This document shows positions 54,857-62,982 of a stretch of DNA of 64,000 nt, one piece after another. How positions within the stretch are numbered: the first letter of the stretch is position 1; every line of letters starts with the position of its first letter. The stretch comes from Bacillus sp. HMF5848. GTDB lineage: Bacteria > Bacillota > Bacilli > Bacillales > HMF5848. Location: contig NZ_RWIV01000001.1 of assembly GCF_003944835.1 (NCBI RefSeq), positions 4,391,501-4,455,500 on the forward strand. Direction: 5' to 3'. Made by a program: the position numbers and the translations under genes. A model generated the notes under the pieces. The model was not told where the DNA came from. It searched no databases and was given only the letters and a program-made list of their open reading frames with translations.

Positions 54857-54998
54857 GTTTTACATATATTAATTTTTCCACAGAGGTTATTTTATAATGT
54901 GAGTGGAGTAAGGGAGAGTTATCGTGTGAAAAAAAATAATTGGATAGTTTCTCTTTATTTTATAGTAATTCAAATCAGATCATCCTACTTTAATATAG

Positions 54999-56105
54999 CT
55001 AGTTAATTTCTTGTTTCATTCTGACACGTATCTTTATCATAGCGAATACTAGTATGGGAAGAATCAACCCCATTGTGATAGCAAACGGTGTCCAAGCACT
55101 TTCTATGGCATTTGCTAAGTACACAGCACTCGGAACAGATATAATAGTTGATACAATGAGGATCAATCCAGTAGGTAATACTAATAATTTATAGCTGTTC
55201 ACTTCAAGAATTTGTGCAAGCCCAGTTATAAGCGATATAAACGTAATCGTGAGTTTAAAAAAAATACTTATAAACCAAATGATTGCCACAATAACTTCGA
55301 TTCGTTCAAATACTTCCCCAATGCTTACCTTCTTCCCAAGAATATATACAGGGAAAGTGCTTCTCTGAGTGAAGTCTGCTCCTAGTACTAAAATACACAT
55401 AAGTGTTATAACAACGAGTGTCATGCCTCCTAATGATACTCCGTATATAAAATGTTTTGATATTTGCTTTGGTTTATTTACAAAAGAGGTAATCATCAAA
55501 AATACAACTAACTCAAGATAAGGAAAGCCATATGTCATATACGCTCCTTTTAAAATAGGCTTGACCCCACCTTCAAACATAGGCATCATGTTTTCAAGTT
55601 TATAATTAGGAAGTAGTACGAGTACAAGTAGTATAAAAAGAATAATGATCCATGGAAAAAACACCTCCCCCGTTTTAGCTATTGGCTCAATACCTAAACG
55701 AACACCATACATGACAACAACCATAAACATAAGAAACACAATCTCAATCGGCGTTTCAGGTAAAATTTGCGTGACTAAGAAGTCACCTATGTCCCATAAA
55801 AGAAACACGGATAAAAAAAATGGGATGGTTAAGTAGAGAAGTGACGCCACTTTCCCTCCCCATCTCCCAAAAGCTTGACCACAATAATCTATGAAGTTTT
55901 TATCTTCATCCATTGCAGCTAATTTACTGTAAAATAAAACGGTTGGAATACCAAAAAACAGCCCTAATAAGGATGCCATCCATGCATCTTGTTTCGATTG
56001 AGCTGCAAGAATGGCAGGCAAAAATAAGACAGCGCTGCCAATCGTGAAGAATGTGACTATGATAGTAAACTGTCTAAGACTTATTTTTTGTTTCATGGAA
56101 GGCAT
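54999..56105 (-). CDS. Spore germination receptor subunit B (GerAB/GerKB family)
   Basis: 368 aa with ten membrane segments, endospore amino-acid permease family (PF03845). It begins ISLRQFTIIVTFFTIGSAVLFLPAI, as these subunits do, and GERVFE-type IGEVFERIEVIVAIIWFISIF is the late family block. B subunits bind the nutrient that triggers germination. It is the last gene of the operon, 15 bp after the small subunit gene. Confidence 0.93.
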   Translation of the reverse strand: MPSMKQKISLRQFTIIVTFFTIGSAVLFLPAILAAQSKQDAWMASLLGLFFGIPTVLFYSKLAAMDEDKNFIDYCGQAFGRWGGKVASLLYLTIPFFLSVFLLWDIGDFLVTQILPETPIEIVFLMFMVVVMYGVRLGIEPIAKTGEVFFPWIIILFILLVLVLLPNYKLENMMPMFEGGVKPILKGAYMTYGFPYLELVVFLMITSFVNKPKQISKHFIYGVSLGGMTLVVITLMCILVLGADFTQRSTFPVYILGKKVSIGEVFERIEVIVAIIWFISIFFKLTITFISLITGLAQILEVNSYKLLVLPTGLILIVSTIISVPSAVYLANAIESAWTPFAITMGLILPILVFAMIKIRVRMKQEIN

Positions 56106-56119
56106 ATAACAGACCCCAT

Positions 56120-56350
56120 CTATTCTAGAAAATTAAGTATTAAATTCCCTAACGGACTAAACACATGTTCAATTATGTTAAAAAAACTGGGAATTTCCAC
56201 TCCATACATAATAAAAACAGATAAAATTGTTCCTAATCCCATCAAAATTAAGTAAACTGCGAGCTCATATTTTCTGTTATGTTTTACTATATTACGCACT
56301 TCAATTGCTGAAAGTAGTAGTATTACAAGTAGAACAATAAATACATTCAT
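56120..56350 (-). CDS. Small membrane subunit of the germination operon (D-type)
   Basis: 76 aa with two hydrophobic spans (MNVFIVLLVILLLSAIEV and LAVYLILMGLGTILSVFIMYG) and an amphipathic C-terminus. Its start overlaps the end of the C-subunit gene by 4 bp. Small proteins like this are encoded in some gerA-family operons and called D subunits; they change the response without being essential. Placement between C and B is less common than at the end. The sequence alone would not identify it. Confidence 0.75.
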   Translation of the reverse strand: MNVFIVLLVILLLSAIEVRNIVKHNRKYELAVYLILMGLGTILSVFIMYGVEIPSFFNIIEHVFSPLGNLILNFLE

Positions 56351-57561
56351 GGTTTTGTCGCCTCTTCTTTTGCCTTTTCAATAGGCTGACTAATTGTTCC
56401 AAATCTTCTTATTTTAAAATTAGTCTTAACCGTCACCGTTATTTCTGTAAATGTACGATCCCAATCTTGTTTTAGTGTTTTCCATAGTTTTGGCTCTGAC
56501 TTATGAACGACCTCACCAAATCCAAAAATATCACTTTGAAAGGTCTCTTGAGCTAAAGCAACGACTTGCTCAATTTGTTTTTGCTGTTTTTCTTCAATTT
56601 GATTTTCAATTTTGTCTATTGAATCTTTTAGGAGTAAATCTATAGAGCATTGTACCTCTCCCACACTTCCTTCAGATTCAACCTCAACAATAATTTCAGG
56701 CTGGCTATTATTCATGATTGATGTACGAATGGAACTGTTAGATTCGGTCAGTTCAATAGAAAGTTTCCCTTCGCCATCATCACATGGAATTGTTATGATC
56801 GTGTTGGAGACATTATTGTTAACATAGTTAAACCCCTTTGCCATATCCCCCTCTATCCAACCGACTAACTGACTTTGTTTAAATGCGGCGATTCCATCTA
56901 GTTTAATTTTTGTAGGAGAAAGTGCTTTTTCTACATTGTCAAAACTATTCCCTTCGTCCATTGGTCCTTCAACAATGACACCTGGTAGCGTTGGGTTCTT
57001 TCCAGGGCTTATTAGCGCACTAATTAACTGATCAACACTTGTAGCAACTGTCTCCGCAAGCACATCTTGGCTCACTTTTAAAGAGCTTTGTATATTGTTT
57101 GCAGGAATTTTTTCCATAGGCGTAATAACTTTTAGTACATCTTCAGCATCAACATTTTTCGCAATTAACATATAGAAATCGGTGCGAACCTCATGATCTC
57201 TTGAGAAGAAATCTAACACTTTACTTATATTTTCCTTTGCTAATTCTTCACTTAATATAATGACTCTTATATGTGGGAGATAAATTTTCCTTGGTGTTGC
57301 TACTGTTAGTTTTCTTAATGCTTCAAAAATGGTTTCACCAAATAGTTGGTATGTGGAAATGGTACCTCTTTGTGAAACAGGCTGTCCGGCAATTTCGCCG
57401 GGATTAATAATTTGAACTGTTATCACATATTTGTCATCTTTTTTATCAATGGCAATGGCACTAGCTATAGCAAGCTCAGACAGTTCCCTTTTACTCCAAC
57501 AGCCTGTTATTGTAAAAAGAATGAGGAGAACGATTATAGTTAGCTTTGTATGTTTTAACAT
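56347..57561 (-). CDS. Spore germination receptor subunit C, lipoprotein (GerAC/GerKC family)
   Basis: 404 aa. Lipoprotein signal TIIVLLILFTITGCWSKREL with Cys after TITG, then the Ger(x)C start ELSELAIASAIAIDKKDDKYVITVQIINPGE. The 150-residue central part and the C-terminal Spore_GerAC domain (VALAQETFQSDIFGFGE and VTVKTNFKIRRFGTIS) are clear. It anchors in the inner spore membrane and joins A and B in the receptor. It follows the A-subunit gene by 14 bp. Confidence 0.93.
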   Translation of the reverse strand: MLKHTKLTIIVLLILFTITGCWSKRELSELAIASAIAIDKKDDKYVITVQIINPGEIAGQPVSQRGTISTYQLFGETIFEALRKLTVATPRKIYLPHIRVIILSEELAKENISKVLDFFSRDHEVRTDFYMLIAKNVDAEDVLKVITPMEKIPANNIQSSLKVSQDVLAETVATSVDQLISALISPGKNPTLPGVIVEGPMDEGNSFDNVEKALSPTKIKLDGIAAFKQSQLVGWIEGDMAKGFNYVNNNVSNTIITIPCDDGEGKLSIELTESNSSIRTSIMNNSQPEIIVEVESEGSVGEVQCSIDLLLKDSIDKIENQIEEKQQKQIEQVVALAQETFQSDIFGFGEVVHKSEPKLWKTLKQDWDRTFTEITVTVKTNFKIRRFGTISQPIEKAKEEATKP

Positions 57562-57575
57562 GTATGTCCCGCCAG

Positions 57576-59132
57576 TTACTTATTTTTTGTCTCAAAATTT
57601 CTCCTTGTAATATCCTTCTGATTTAATAATCTCGGGCGATATTTCATAACCCATAGTGGAAGACGGAAAAGAGTATCTTTATGATCATTCATATTAAAAG
57701 GTGCAAAAGGTGCTAAGTATGGTATACCGAACGATCGAAGACTATTTAAATGTAGTACTAGAAATATTAATCCCATAATGATACCGAATAGACCAAACGA
57801 CGTTGCTAACAGCATGAAGACGAAGCGAAGCATTCTAACAGATATGGCCATATTGTAAGCAGGTGAAACAAAGCTACTTATAGCTGTTAAAGAAACAACA
57901 ATGACCATCGCTGCTGAAACGATACCAGCCTCTACAGCTGCTTGTCCAAGTACTAAAGCCCCTACAATTGATATAGCTGAACCAACTGCTTTCGGTAAAC
58001 GTACCCCAGCTTCACGTAATATCTCAAAAATGACTTCCATAACTAATGCTTCTGCGAAGGCTGGAAGCGGTGTTCCTTCTTTTTGCGCGGCTAAGCTCAC
58101 TAAAAAAGTAGTTGGCAACATTTCTTGGTGATATGTTGTTATAGCAATATAGACAGCGGGTGTTAGTAAAGCAAGGAAAAATGCTAAAAATCGTAAAAAA
58201 CGTATGAACGTACTAATATCTGCTCGTTGATAATAGTCCTCGCTTGATTGAAAAAAATGAATAAACAGTGCTGGAACGACAATTACAAAGGGCGTTCCAT
58301 CTACAATAATTGCAATTCGCCCTTCTAATAATGCCGCAGCCACTGCATCTGGCCTTTCGGTGTGAAAGACAGTAGGAAAAGGTGTATACGTTTCATCTTG
58401 TATATATTCTTCTAAGTAGCCACCTTCTAACACTGAGTCGATATCAATTCGATCTAACCTCTCATGAACCTCTTTTATCATATCTTCATTTACTATTCCG
58501 TTTATATAGGCAATGGAGACATCTGTTTTTGTTCGTGCCCCTATAATTTTATTATCAATCCATAAGTTAGGATCCTTAATTTTCCTACGAAGTAACGCCG
58601 TGTTAGTCCGCAAAGTTTCGGTAAATCCATCTTTAGGGCCTCTTACAACCCCTTGGGTGGAAGGTTCTTCTACCCCTCTATCTCTCCATCCCCTCGTACT
58701 AATTGCTAAACCATATGATGCGTCTTTAACGAGAATCACAGTGTCTCCAGACAAAATATGATCTAACACATCTGACTGATGATGAACCCTCTTTAAGTCT
58801 CCGGAATGCACTGAAAATGATTCTATTTGTTCAATACAAGACGACGTATTGGGAGGCAATTTAACATCTCGAATATCCACCATAAGTGTCTTCATTATAT
58901 AGTTTTGGATGAAATCTTTGTCAATAAGTCCATCCGTATATATGACAGCAGCTTCATTTGGATTATCTATACCAAAGTGAAACGTTCTATAAACGAGATC
59001 TGAGCTATGTCCTAATGCTTCTTTAATGTAAGCTATATTTTTTTCTAAAGAAGGATAAATGGGGATATCTTCGCCCACTTGCTTGCTACCAGCTGAGATA
59101 ATGCCCGACTGATGTGATTGATTTACATCCAT
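57576..59132 (-). CDS. Spore germination receptor subunit A (GerAA/GerKA family)
   Basis: 518 aa. N-terminal soluble domain of about 280 residues (LVYRTFHFG, GLIDKDFIQNYIM, GDTVILVKDASYGLAISTRGW, VEEPSTQGVVRGPKDGFTETL, TNTALLRRKIKDPNLW), then four or five membrane segments with LRFLAFFLALLTPAVYIAITTYHQEMLPT and LVMEVIFEILREAGVRLPK. Start at 59132 uses AGGTGG; a GTG frame at 59141 lies inside it. First gene of the A-C-small-B operon, behind a sigma-G-like promoter. Confidence 0.95.
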   Translation of the reverse strand: MDVNQSHQSGIISAGSKQVGEDIPIYPSLEKNIAYIKEALGHSSDLVYRTFHFGIDNPNEAAVIYTDGLIDKDFIQNYIMKTLMVDIRDVKLPPNTSSCIEQIESFSVHSGDLKRVHHQSDVLDHILSGDTVILVKDASYGLAISTRGWRDRGVEEPSTQGVVRGPKDGFTETLRTNTALLRRKIKDPNLWIDNKIIGARTKTDVSIAYINGIVNEDMIKEVHERLDRIDIDSVLEGGYLEEYIQDETYTPFPTVFHTERPDAVAAALLEGRIAIIVDGTPFVIVVPALFIHFFQSSEDYYQRADISTFIRFLRFLAFFLALLTPAVYIAITTYHQEMLPTTFLVSLAAQKEGTPLPAFAEALVMEVIFEILREAGVRLPKAVGSAISIVGALVLGQAAVEAGIVSAAMVIVVSLTAISSFVSPAYNMAISVRMLRFVFMLLATSFGLFGIIMGLIFLVLHLNSLRSFGIPYLAPFAPFNMNDHKDTLFRLPLWVMKYRPRLLNQKDITRRNFETKNK

Positions 59133-59159
59133 AAGAGCCACCTAAAGTTAATTTTTACT

Positions 59160-59189
59160 TAGTATAAGAAATAACATGAAAGCTATGCA
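59160..59189 (-). promoter_or_regulatory. Sigma-G promoter of the germination operon
   Basis: Minus strand: TGCATA (59189-59184), 17-bp spacer, TATACTA (59166-59160). The consensus for forespore-specific sigma-G is TGAATA-N17-18-CATACTA, so each element differs by one base. It lies 28 bp before the gerA-type start codon; gerA-family operons are known sigma-G targets. Confidence 0.7.
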
Positions 59190-59245
59190 GGATTTTACTA
59201 ACATTTAAGTATGCTGTTCCTACTTAAGCTGAACTATTACTAGTA

Positions 59246-59428
59246 ATGTGGAGTAAATCGTTAAAGAGTGTTATGAACGAAATGGGGAAGGTTCGGAAGG
59301 ATGTGTCTCAGCCCGATGCAACTACTAAACATGAAATTTCCTCTCTGAATCAGAAGCTTGATGCTATTACTAGGGACATAGCTGACATAAAAAGAGACTT
59401 GCGAAATATTCGAAATGGCTACTGGTAA
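59246..59428 (+). CDS. Small coiled-coil protein, unknown function
   Basis: 60 aa, or 51 aa from the Met at 59273. The second half (SSLNQKLDAITRDIADIKRDLRNIR) shows heptad-like hydrophobic spacing with Lys/Asp/Arg between, so it should form a coiled coil. Neither start has a good ribosome site (GAGTG before 59273 is best). A strong terminator follows 30 bp after the stop codon, which argues for a real transcript. No family recognised. It is divergent from the ger operon. Confidence 0.5.
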   Translation: MWSKSLKSVMNEMGKVRKDVSQPDATTKHEISSLNQKLDAITRDIADIKRDLRNIRNGYW

Positions 59429-59455
59429 ATCCAGCAAAAGGGAAACATGCCTACT

Positions 59456-59492
59456 TTGAGGCTTCGTTCACATACCATATTCGAAGCCTCAA
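59456..59492. terminator. Terminator between the coiled-coil gene and the DUF2161 gene
   Basis: Arms TTGAGGCTTCG / CGAAGCCTCAA with a 15-nt loop. No strong U-tract, but symmetric and between convergent genes. Confidence 0.65.
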
Positions 59493-59542
59493 CCAAGGTA
59501 ACTAATCTCGCAAGCTTAAATCTAAAAAACTACTCATTACCT

Positions 59543-60277
59543 CTATCCATTCGTTTCGTCCATTTTATTAAGTAGTGCTTCATAATAGTGTAAAACCTCT
59601 GGGTATTCTTGTATCTCTCGCTTTCCTTTATCACTTAGTGTATAAATCCCTCTTTTTACCCGCTCAAACCAGCCATAAAAGTTCTTAGCTAATATAGAAG
59701 AGGTTTTGTCGCCTGTTCCAATTACTCTTAAGGCTTTCGGAGATAATTCGCCAAAATGCTCAAGATAACACGCTATTTGAATACAGTTCTCCTTATAAGC
59801 TGTCATTATTTTTGTTTTATTACTGCCACCGATATTGTAATCAGCACTGCGTCCTGCAATTTCTTTTATAAGAGACTTCCGCCTACGTTTATTATGACCC
59901 TTACTTTTCACGCGACTAAAGCTCTTTGGAGGAAAGATGACATCAACCGTTTTTCGGTTACCAGAAAACGCAACAACAATTAACCCTAACTCAAGCCGTC
60001 TACATAAATGACAAACATCTCTCCAGCGTTTTGATCTTAAGTTGTATTTTGGTTTTGGTATGGCTATATATACATCATCCGTCAGCTGTTGCCGTTTGAC
60101 AGCTTGTACTAATAAATCTACACTTAAATTTAATTTTAATTCGATGATAAGTACCTCTTCACCTTTAACAGCCACCATATCACAGTCGTGTACTTCACCA
60201 TACACGTCATAGCCTTCTTGAGAAAAATACCTCTGTATTGGTTTATATAAATCAACCTCTTGTAGCTTTTCCTTCAT
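59543..60277 (-). CDS. DUF2161 protein, predicted PD-(D/E)XK-type phosphodiesterase
   Basis: 244 aa. Start at 60277 (MKEKLQEVDLYKPIQRYF) is chosen because the frame upstream to 60424 is Ser/Cys-rich and unlike a protein core; a weak GGTG precedes. The nuclease-like core has HDCDMVAVKGEEVLIIELKLNLS, where the Asp and the Glu-x-Lys match the PD-(D/E)XK active site, and VYIAIPKPKYNLRSKRW. A Lys/Arg-rich stretch (KSKGHNKRRRKS) and a C-terminal winged-helix-like end (GWFERVKRGIYTLSDKGKREI) follow. Members occur sporadically in Bacillaceae; some may be restriction- or repair-related, but no role is proven. Confidence 0.75.
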   Translation of the reverse strand: MKEKLQEVDLYKPIQRYFSQEGYDVYGEVHDCDMVAVKGEEVLIIELKLNLSVDLLVQAVKRQQLTDDVYIAIPKPKYNLRSKRWRDVCHLCRRLELGLIVVAFSGNRKTVDVIFPPKSFSRVKSKGHNKRRRKSLIKEIAGRSADYNIGGSNKTKIMTAYKENCIQIACYLEHFGELSPKALRVIGTGDKTSSILAKNFYGWFERVKRGIYTLSDKGKREIQEYPEVLHYYEALLNKMDETNG

Positions 60278-60553
60278 GTTAAAACACCATCCGCGCTGCT
60301 CAATTTTTATCATTGTATCATGATTTAATTGGCACTGTTCTTTAATTCCACTGCCTTTTATATTTGGTGATGATGTTGAAATGTCTTCATCGCAACTTAC
60401 CCACGAGAAGAAAAGCGCTAGCATTCGAGGAGTCTATCAATTCCAGTTCACGATTCCTTCTTATTTTTTCTATAGGATTCTCAAACCATTTTTATTAAAA
60501 TATAATTAGGATACCGAAATATTAATAAGTGTATTTCTTGAAAGGAGATCCAT
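60278..60553. other. Promoter region between the DUF2161 and MFS genes
   Basis: AT-rich divergent promoter region. The open frame that runs on from the DUF2161 gene to 60424 is not supported. No RNA element recognised. Confidence 0.4.
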
Positions 60554-61750
60554 ATGAGCGCACCTTTGCGACAAGAAGCACCTAGTTTACATGAAGTAAA
60601 AGAAAAAATATGGACGAGGGACTTTACAATCATTTGTATTTCTAACTTTTTTATTTTTCTTGCTTTTCAAATGACATTACCTACTATTCCTTTATTTGTA
60701 GAAGAGCTTGGAGGAAATAATCAACTTATCGGAGTTGTAGTTGGTATTTTTACTTTTTCCGCATTACTGATTCGACCATTTGCTGGTCATGCATTAGAGT
60801 CGAAAGGTAGAGGTTTTGTCTACTTAATTGGTATAGGGACCTTTGTTATATCTGTTGGTTCATTTGGCTTTGCAGGAGGCTTAGCTTTTTTATTTTTAAT
60901 GAGGATCGTTCAAGGTCTTGGCTGGGGCTTCTCGACCACAGCATCTGGAACGATAGCTACTGATTTAATTCCTCCGAAAAGAAGAGGCGAGGGTATGGGG
61001 TATTATGGGTTATTCGGAAATGTTGCCCTAGCCCTCGGTCCAACCCTAGGCCTCACTCTTGCTGGTGTTCTTACTTTTAAACAACTTTTCATTACGTGTG
61101 CCAGCTTAGGGATTATGGCTTTATTATTAGCATCGCGAATTCGCTATAAAAAAATAGAACAAGTAGCAGTTCCCACTAAACGATGGGACTTGTATGAAAA
61201 ATCTGCGGTACCACCATCCATTCTTCTATTTTTTATAACAGTTACTTTTGGTGGAATCGCTTCTTTCTTACCTTTGTACACTACGCAGAAAGGGATTGAC
61301 GGCATTCAATGGTATTTCTTACTTTATGCTTTAGCCCTTATGCTAACAAGAACATTTACAGGAAAAATATATGATAAAAAAGGACATAGAGCCGTTTTTC
61401 CAGTTGGGGCATTCAGTATATTAGTTTCTATGCTATTATTGGCTTGGCTACCTAATAGTGTGGTACTATATGCTGGCGCTATATTATTCGGACTTGGATT
61501 TGGTACAATTCAACCAGCGTTACAAGCTTGGGCCGTTCAATCAGCACCAATAAACAGACGAGGGATGGCTAACGCGACTTTTTTCTCCTCTTTTGATTTA
61601 GGAGTAGGGGTTGGCGCCATCACATTTGGGCAAATTGCTCATTGGTTTGGTTATAGCAGTATTTACATAGCTGCCGCTTTTTCTGTAGCACTATCCCTTG
61701 CCCTTTATTTTACTGCCATTGGTCGAAAGCACCCTAAAGAAGCTGTTTGA
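60554..61750 (+). CDS. MFS transporter, drug/sugar efflux type
   Basis: 398 aa with 12 membrane segments. It begins with a 20-residue cytoplasmic tail and NFFIFLAFQMTLPTIPLFVEELGG; motif A is the RPFAGHALESKGRG loop and motif C-like is FGNVALALGPTLGLTL. The family (DHA/Bcr-type efflux, similar to YfiS/YttB) moves drugs or metabolites out by proton exchange. AAGGAG precedes the start. It is 52 bp from the following hydrolase gene, perhaps co-transcribed. Confidence 0.85.
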   Translation: MSAPLRQEAPSLHEVKEKIWTRDFTIICISNFFIFLAFQMTLPTIPLFVEELGGNNQLIGVVVGIFTFSALLIRPFAGHALESKGRGFVYLIGIGTFVISVGSFGFAGGLAFLFLMRIVQGLGWGFSTTASGTIATDLIPPKRRGEGMGYYGLFGNVALALGPTLGLTLAGVLTFKQLFITCASLGIMALLLASRIRYKKIEQVAVPTKRWDLYEKSAVPPSILLFFITVTFGGIASFLPLYTTQKGIDGIQWYFLLYALALMLTRTFTGKIYDKKGHRAVFPVGAFSILVSMLLLAWLPNSVVLYAGAILFGLGFGTIQPALQAWAVQSAPINRRGMANATFFSSFDLGVGVGAITFGQIAHWFGYSSIYIAAAFSVALSLALYFTAIGRKHPKEAV

Positions 61751-61801
61751 AGAATTTAGATAGATTACTTAACATATAGAATAAAAGTGTGGAGAGAAGC
61801 A

Positions 61802-62767
61802 ATGAAAAAGAAAATTACCATCATATCAACTATCAGTATAATAATAATGGGTTTCGCTTATGGAGCAGTAGGCAACTATTTTTATAATTATGCTCTTGCT
61901 GCAAACCAAGAAAAGGAGTTTTTGTATGATAATCCTCACCTATCCCTAAGTGAGGTAGTGATGGCTGATGTGGCCAAAGCAGCTAAGCTAGCTGATAATG
62001 AGTTCAAAGAAGAATATCCACCCTCAGCGTGGTCCGTTACTTCCGATGATAAGCTTCAGTTAAACTTACATGCCGATGTATATAAAAACGGTACAGAAAA
62101 TCCTAAATGGGCCATTGTTGTTCATGGGTATACAAGCCATGCAGGACAAATGACGAGATGGATCCGTAATTTTCATGAACAAGGTTATAATGTGTTGGCA
62201 CCCGACCTTCGTGGACATGGAAAAAGTGAAGGTGCTTATATTGGTATGGGGTGGCATGACAGGTTAGATATTCTGTTATGGATTGAAGAAATCACCAAAG
62301 TGGAGCCTCAAGCCGAAATTGTATTGTTTGGTATCTCCATGGGGGGCGCAACAGTTATGATGACAGCAGGCGAAGATTTACCATCCAATGTAAAAGTCAT
62401 TGTTGAAGACTGTGGCTACTCTTCTGTTAGCGATGTATTTACTTATCAGTTGGATGATTTGTTTAGTTTGCCTGCATTTCCAGTTCTTAACGCTGCCAAT
62501 ACTGTTACGAACATACGAGCAGGCTATGATTTGTTCAAAGCATCTGCCGTTGAGCAGGTTGCTAAAAGTAACACGCCGATACTCTTTATCCACGGAGACC
62601 AAGATACGTTTGTTCCTTATGAGATGATAGATGACGTGTACGAGGCCGCGAAGGTTGAAAAGGAAAAGCTAGTAATTCCAGGAGCCGGACATGGTGAAGC
62701 TGAAAAGATTGACCCTGACTTATACTGGCGAACTATTTGGGGCTTTGTTGAAAAATATATAGACTAA
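61802..62767 (+). CDS. Membrane-anchored alpha/beta hydrolase, YqkD-like
   Basis: 321 aa. The N-terminal 30 residues are hydrophobic (IISTISIIIMGFAYGAVGNYF), a signal anchor. The alpha/beta hydrolase domain has AIVVHGYTSHAGQ (oxyanion region), the nucleophile Ser in LFGISMGGAT, the Asp in FIHGDQDTFVP and the His in GAGHGEA. The family contains esterases and lysophospholipases; B. subtilis YqkD is the closest I recall. Start at 61802 uses GGAGA 6 bp upstream; the GTG at 61787 lies inside the ribosome region. Confidence 0.88.
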   Translation: MKKKITIISTISIIIMGFAYGAVGNYFYNYALAANQEKEFLYDNPHLSLSEVVMADVAKAAKLADNEFKEEYPPSAWSVTSDDKLQLNLHADVYKNGTENPKWAIVVHGYTSHAGQMTRWIRNFHEQGYNVLAPDLRGHGKSEGAYIGMGWHDRLDILLWIEEITKVEPQAEIVLFGISMGGATVMMTAGEDLPSNVKVIVEDCGYSSVSDVFTYQLDDLFSLPAFPVLNAANTVTNIRAGYDLFKASAVEQVAKSNTPILFIHGDQDTFVPYEMIDDVYEAAKVEKEKLVIPGAGHGEAEKIDPDLYWRTIWGFVEKYID

Positions 62768-62775
62768 TTTTTATA

Positions 62776-62806
62776 GAGGAACTGCTCTTTACGGGCAGTT
62801 CCTTTT
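62776..62806 (+). terminator. Terminator of the hydrolase gene
   Basis: Arms GGAACTGC / GCAGTTCC with a 9-nt loop, followed by TTTT, 10 bp after the stop codon. The remaining gap to 62982 is the promoter of the S9 peptidase. Confidence 0.85.
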
Positions 62807-62982
62807 ACTATGTTGGACGTTGGCTATAAATCCTTAAACCTGTCTATCTCCTTTGATTACACCTTACTGTTGTTAGACGGGGGGCTAAACTCATATAAAC
62901 AGAACTATCAAAAAATTTAATTTTGTTTCGTTTGCCGAAATGTTATGATAGTCTTATAGTTTTTTATATGGAGGAATATATA

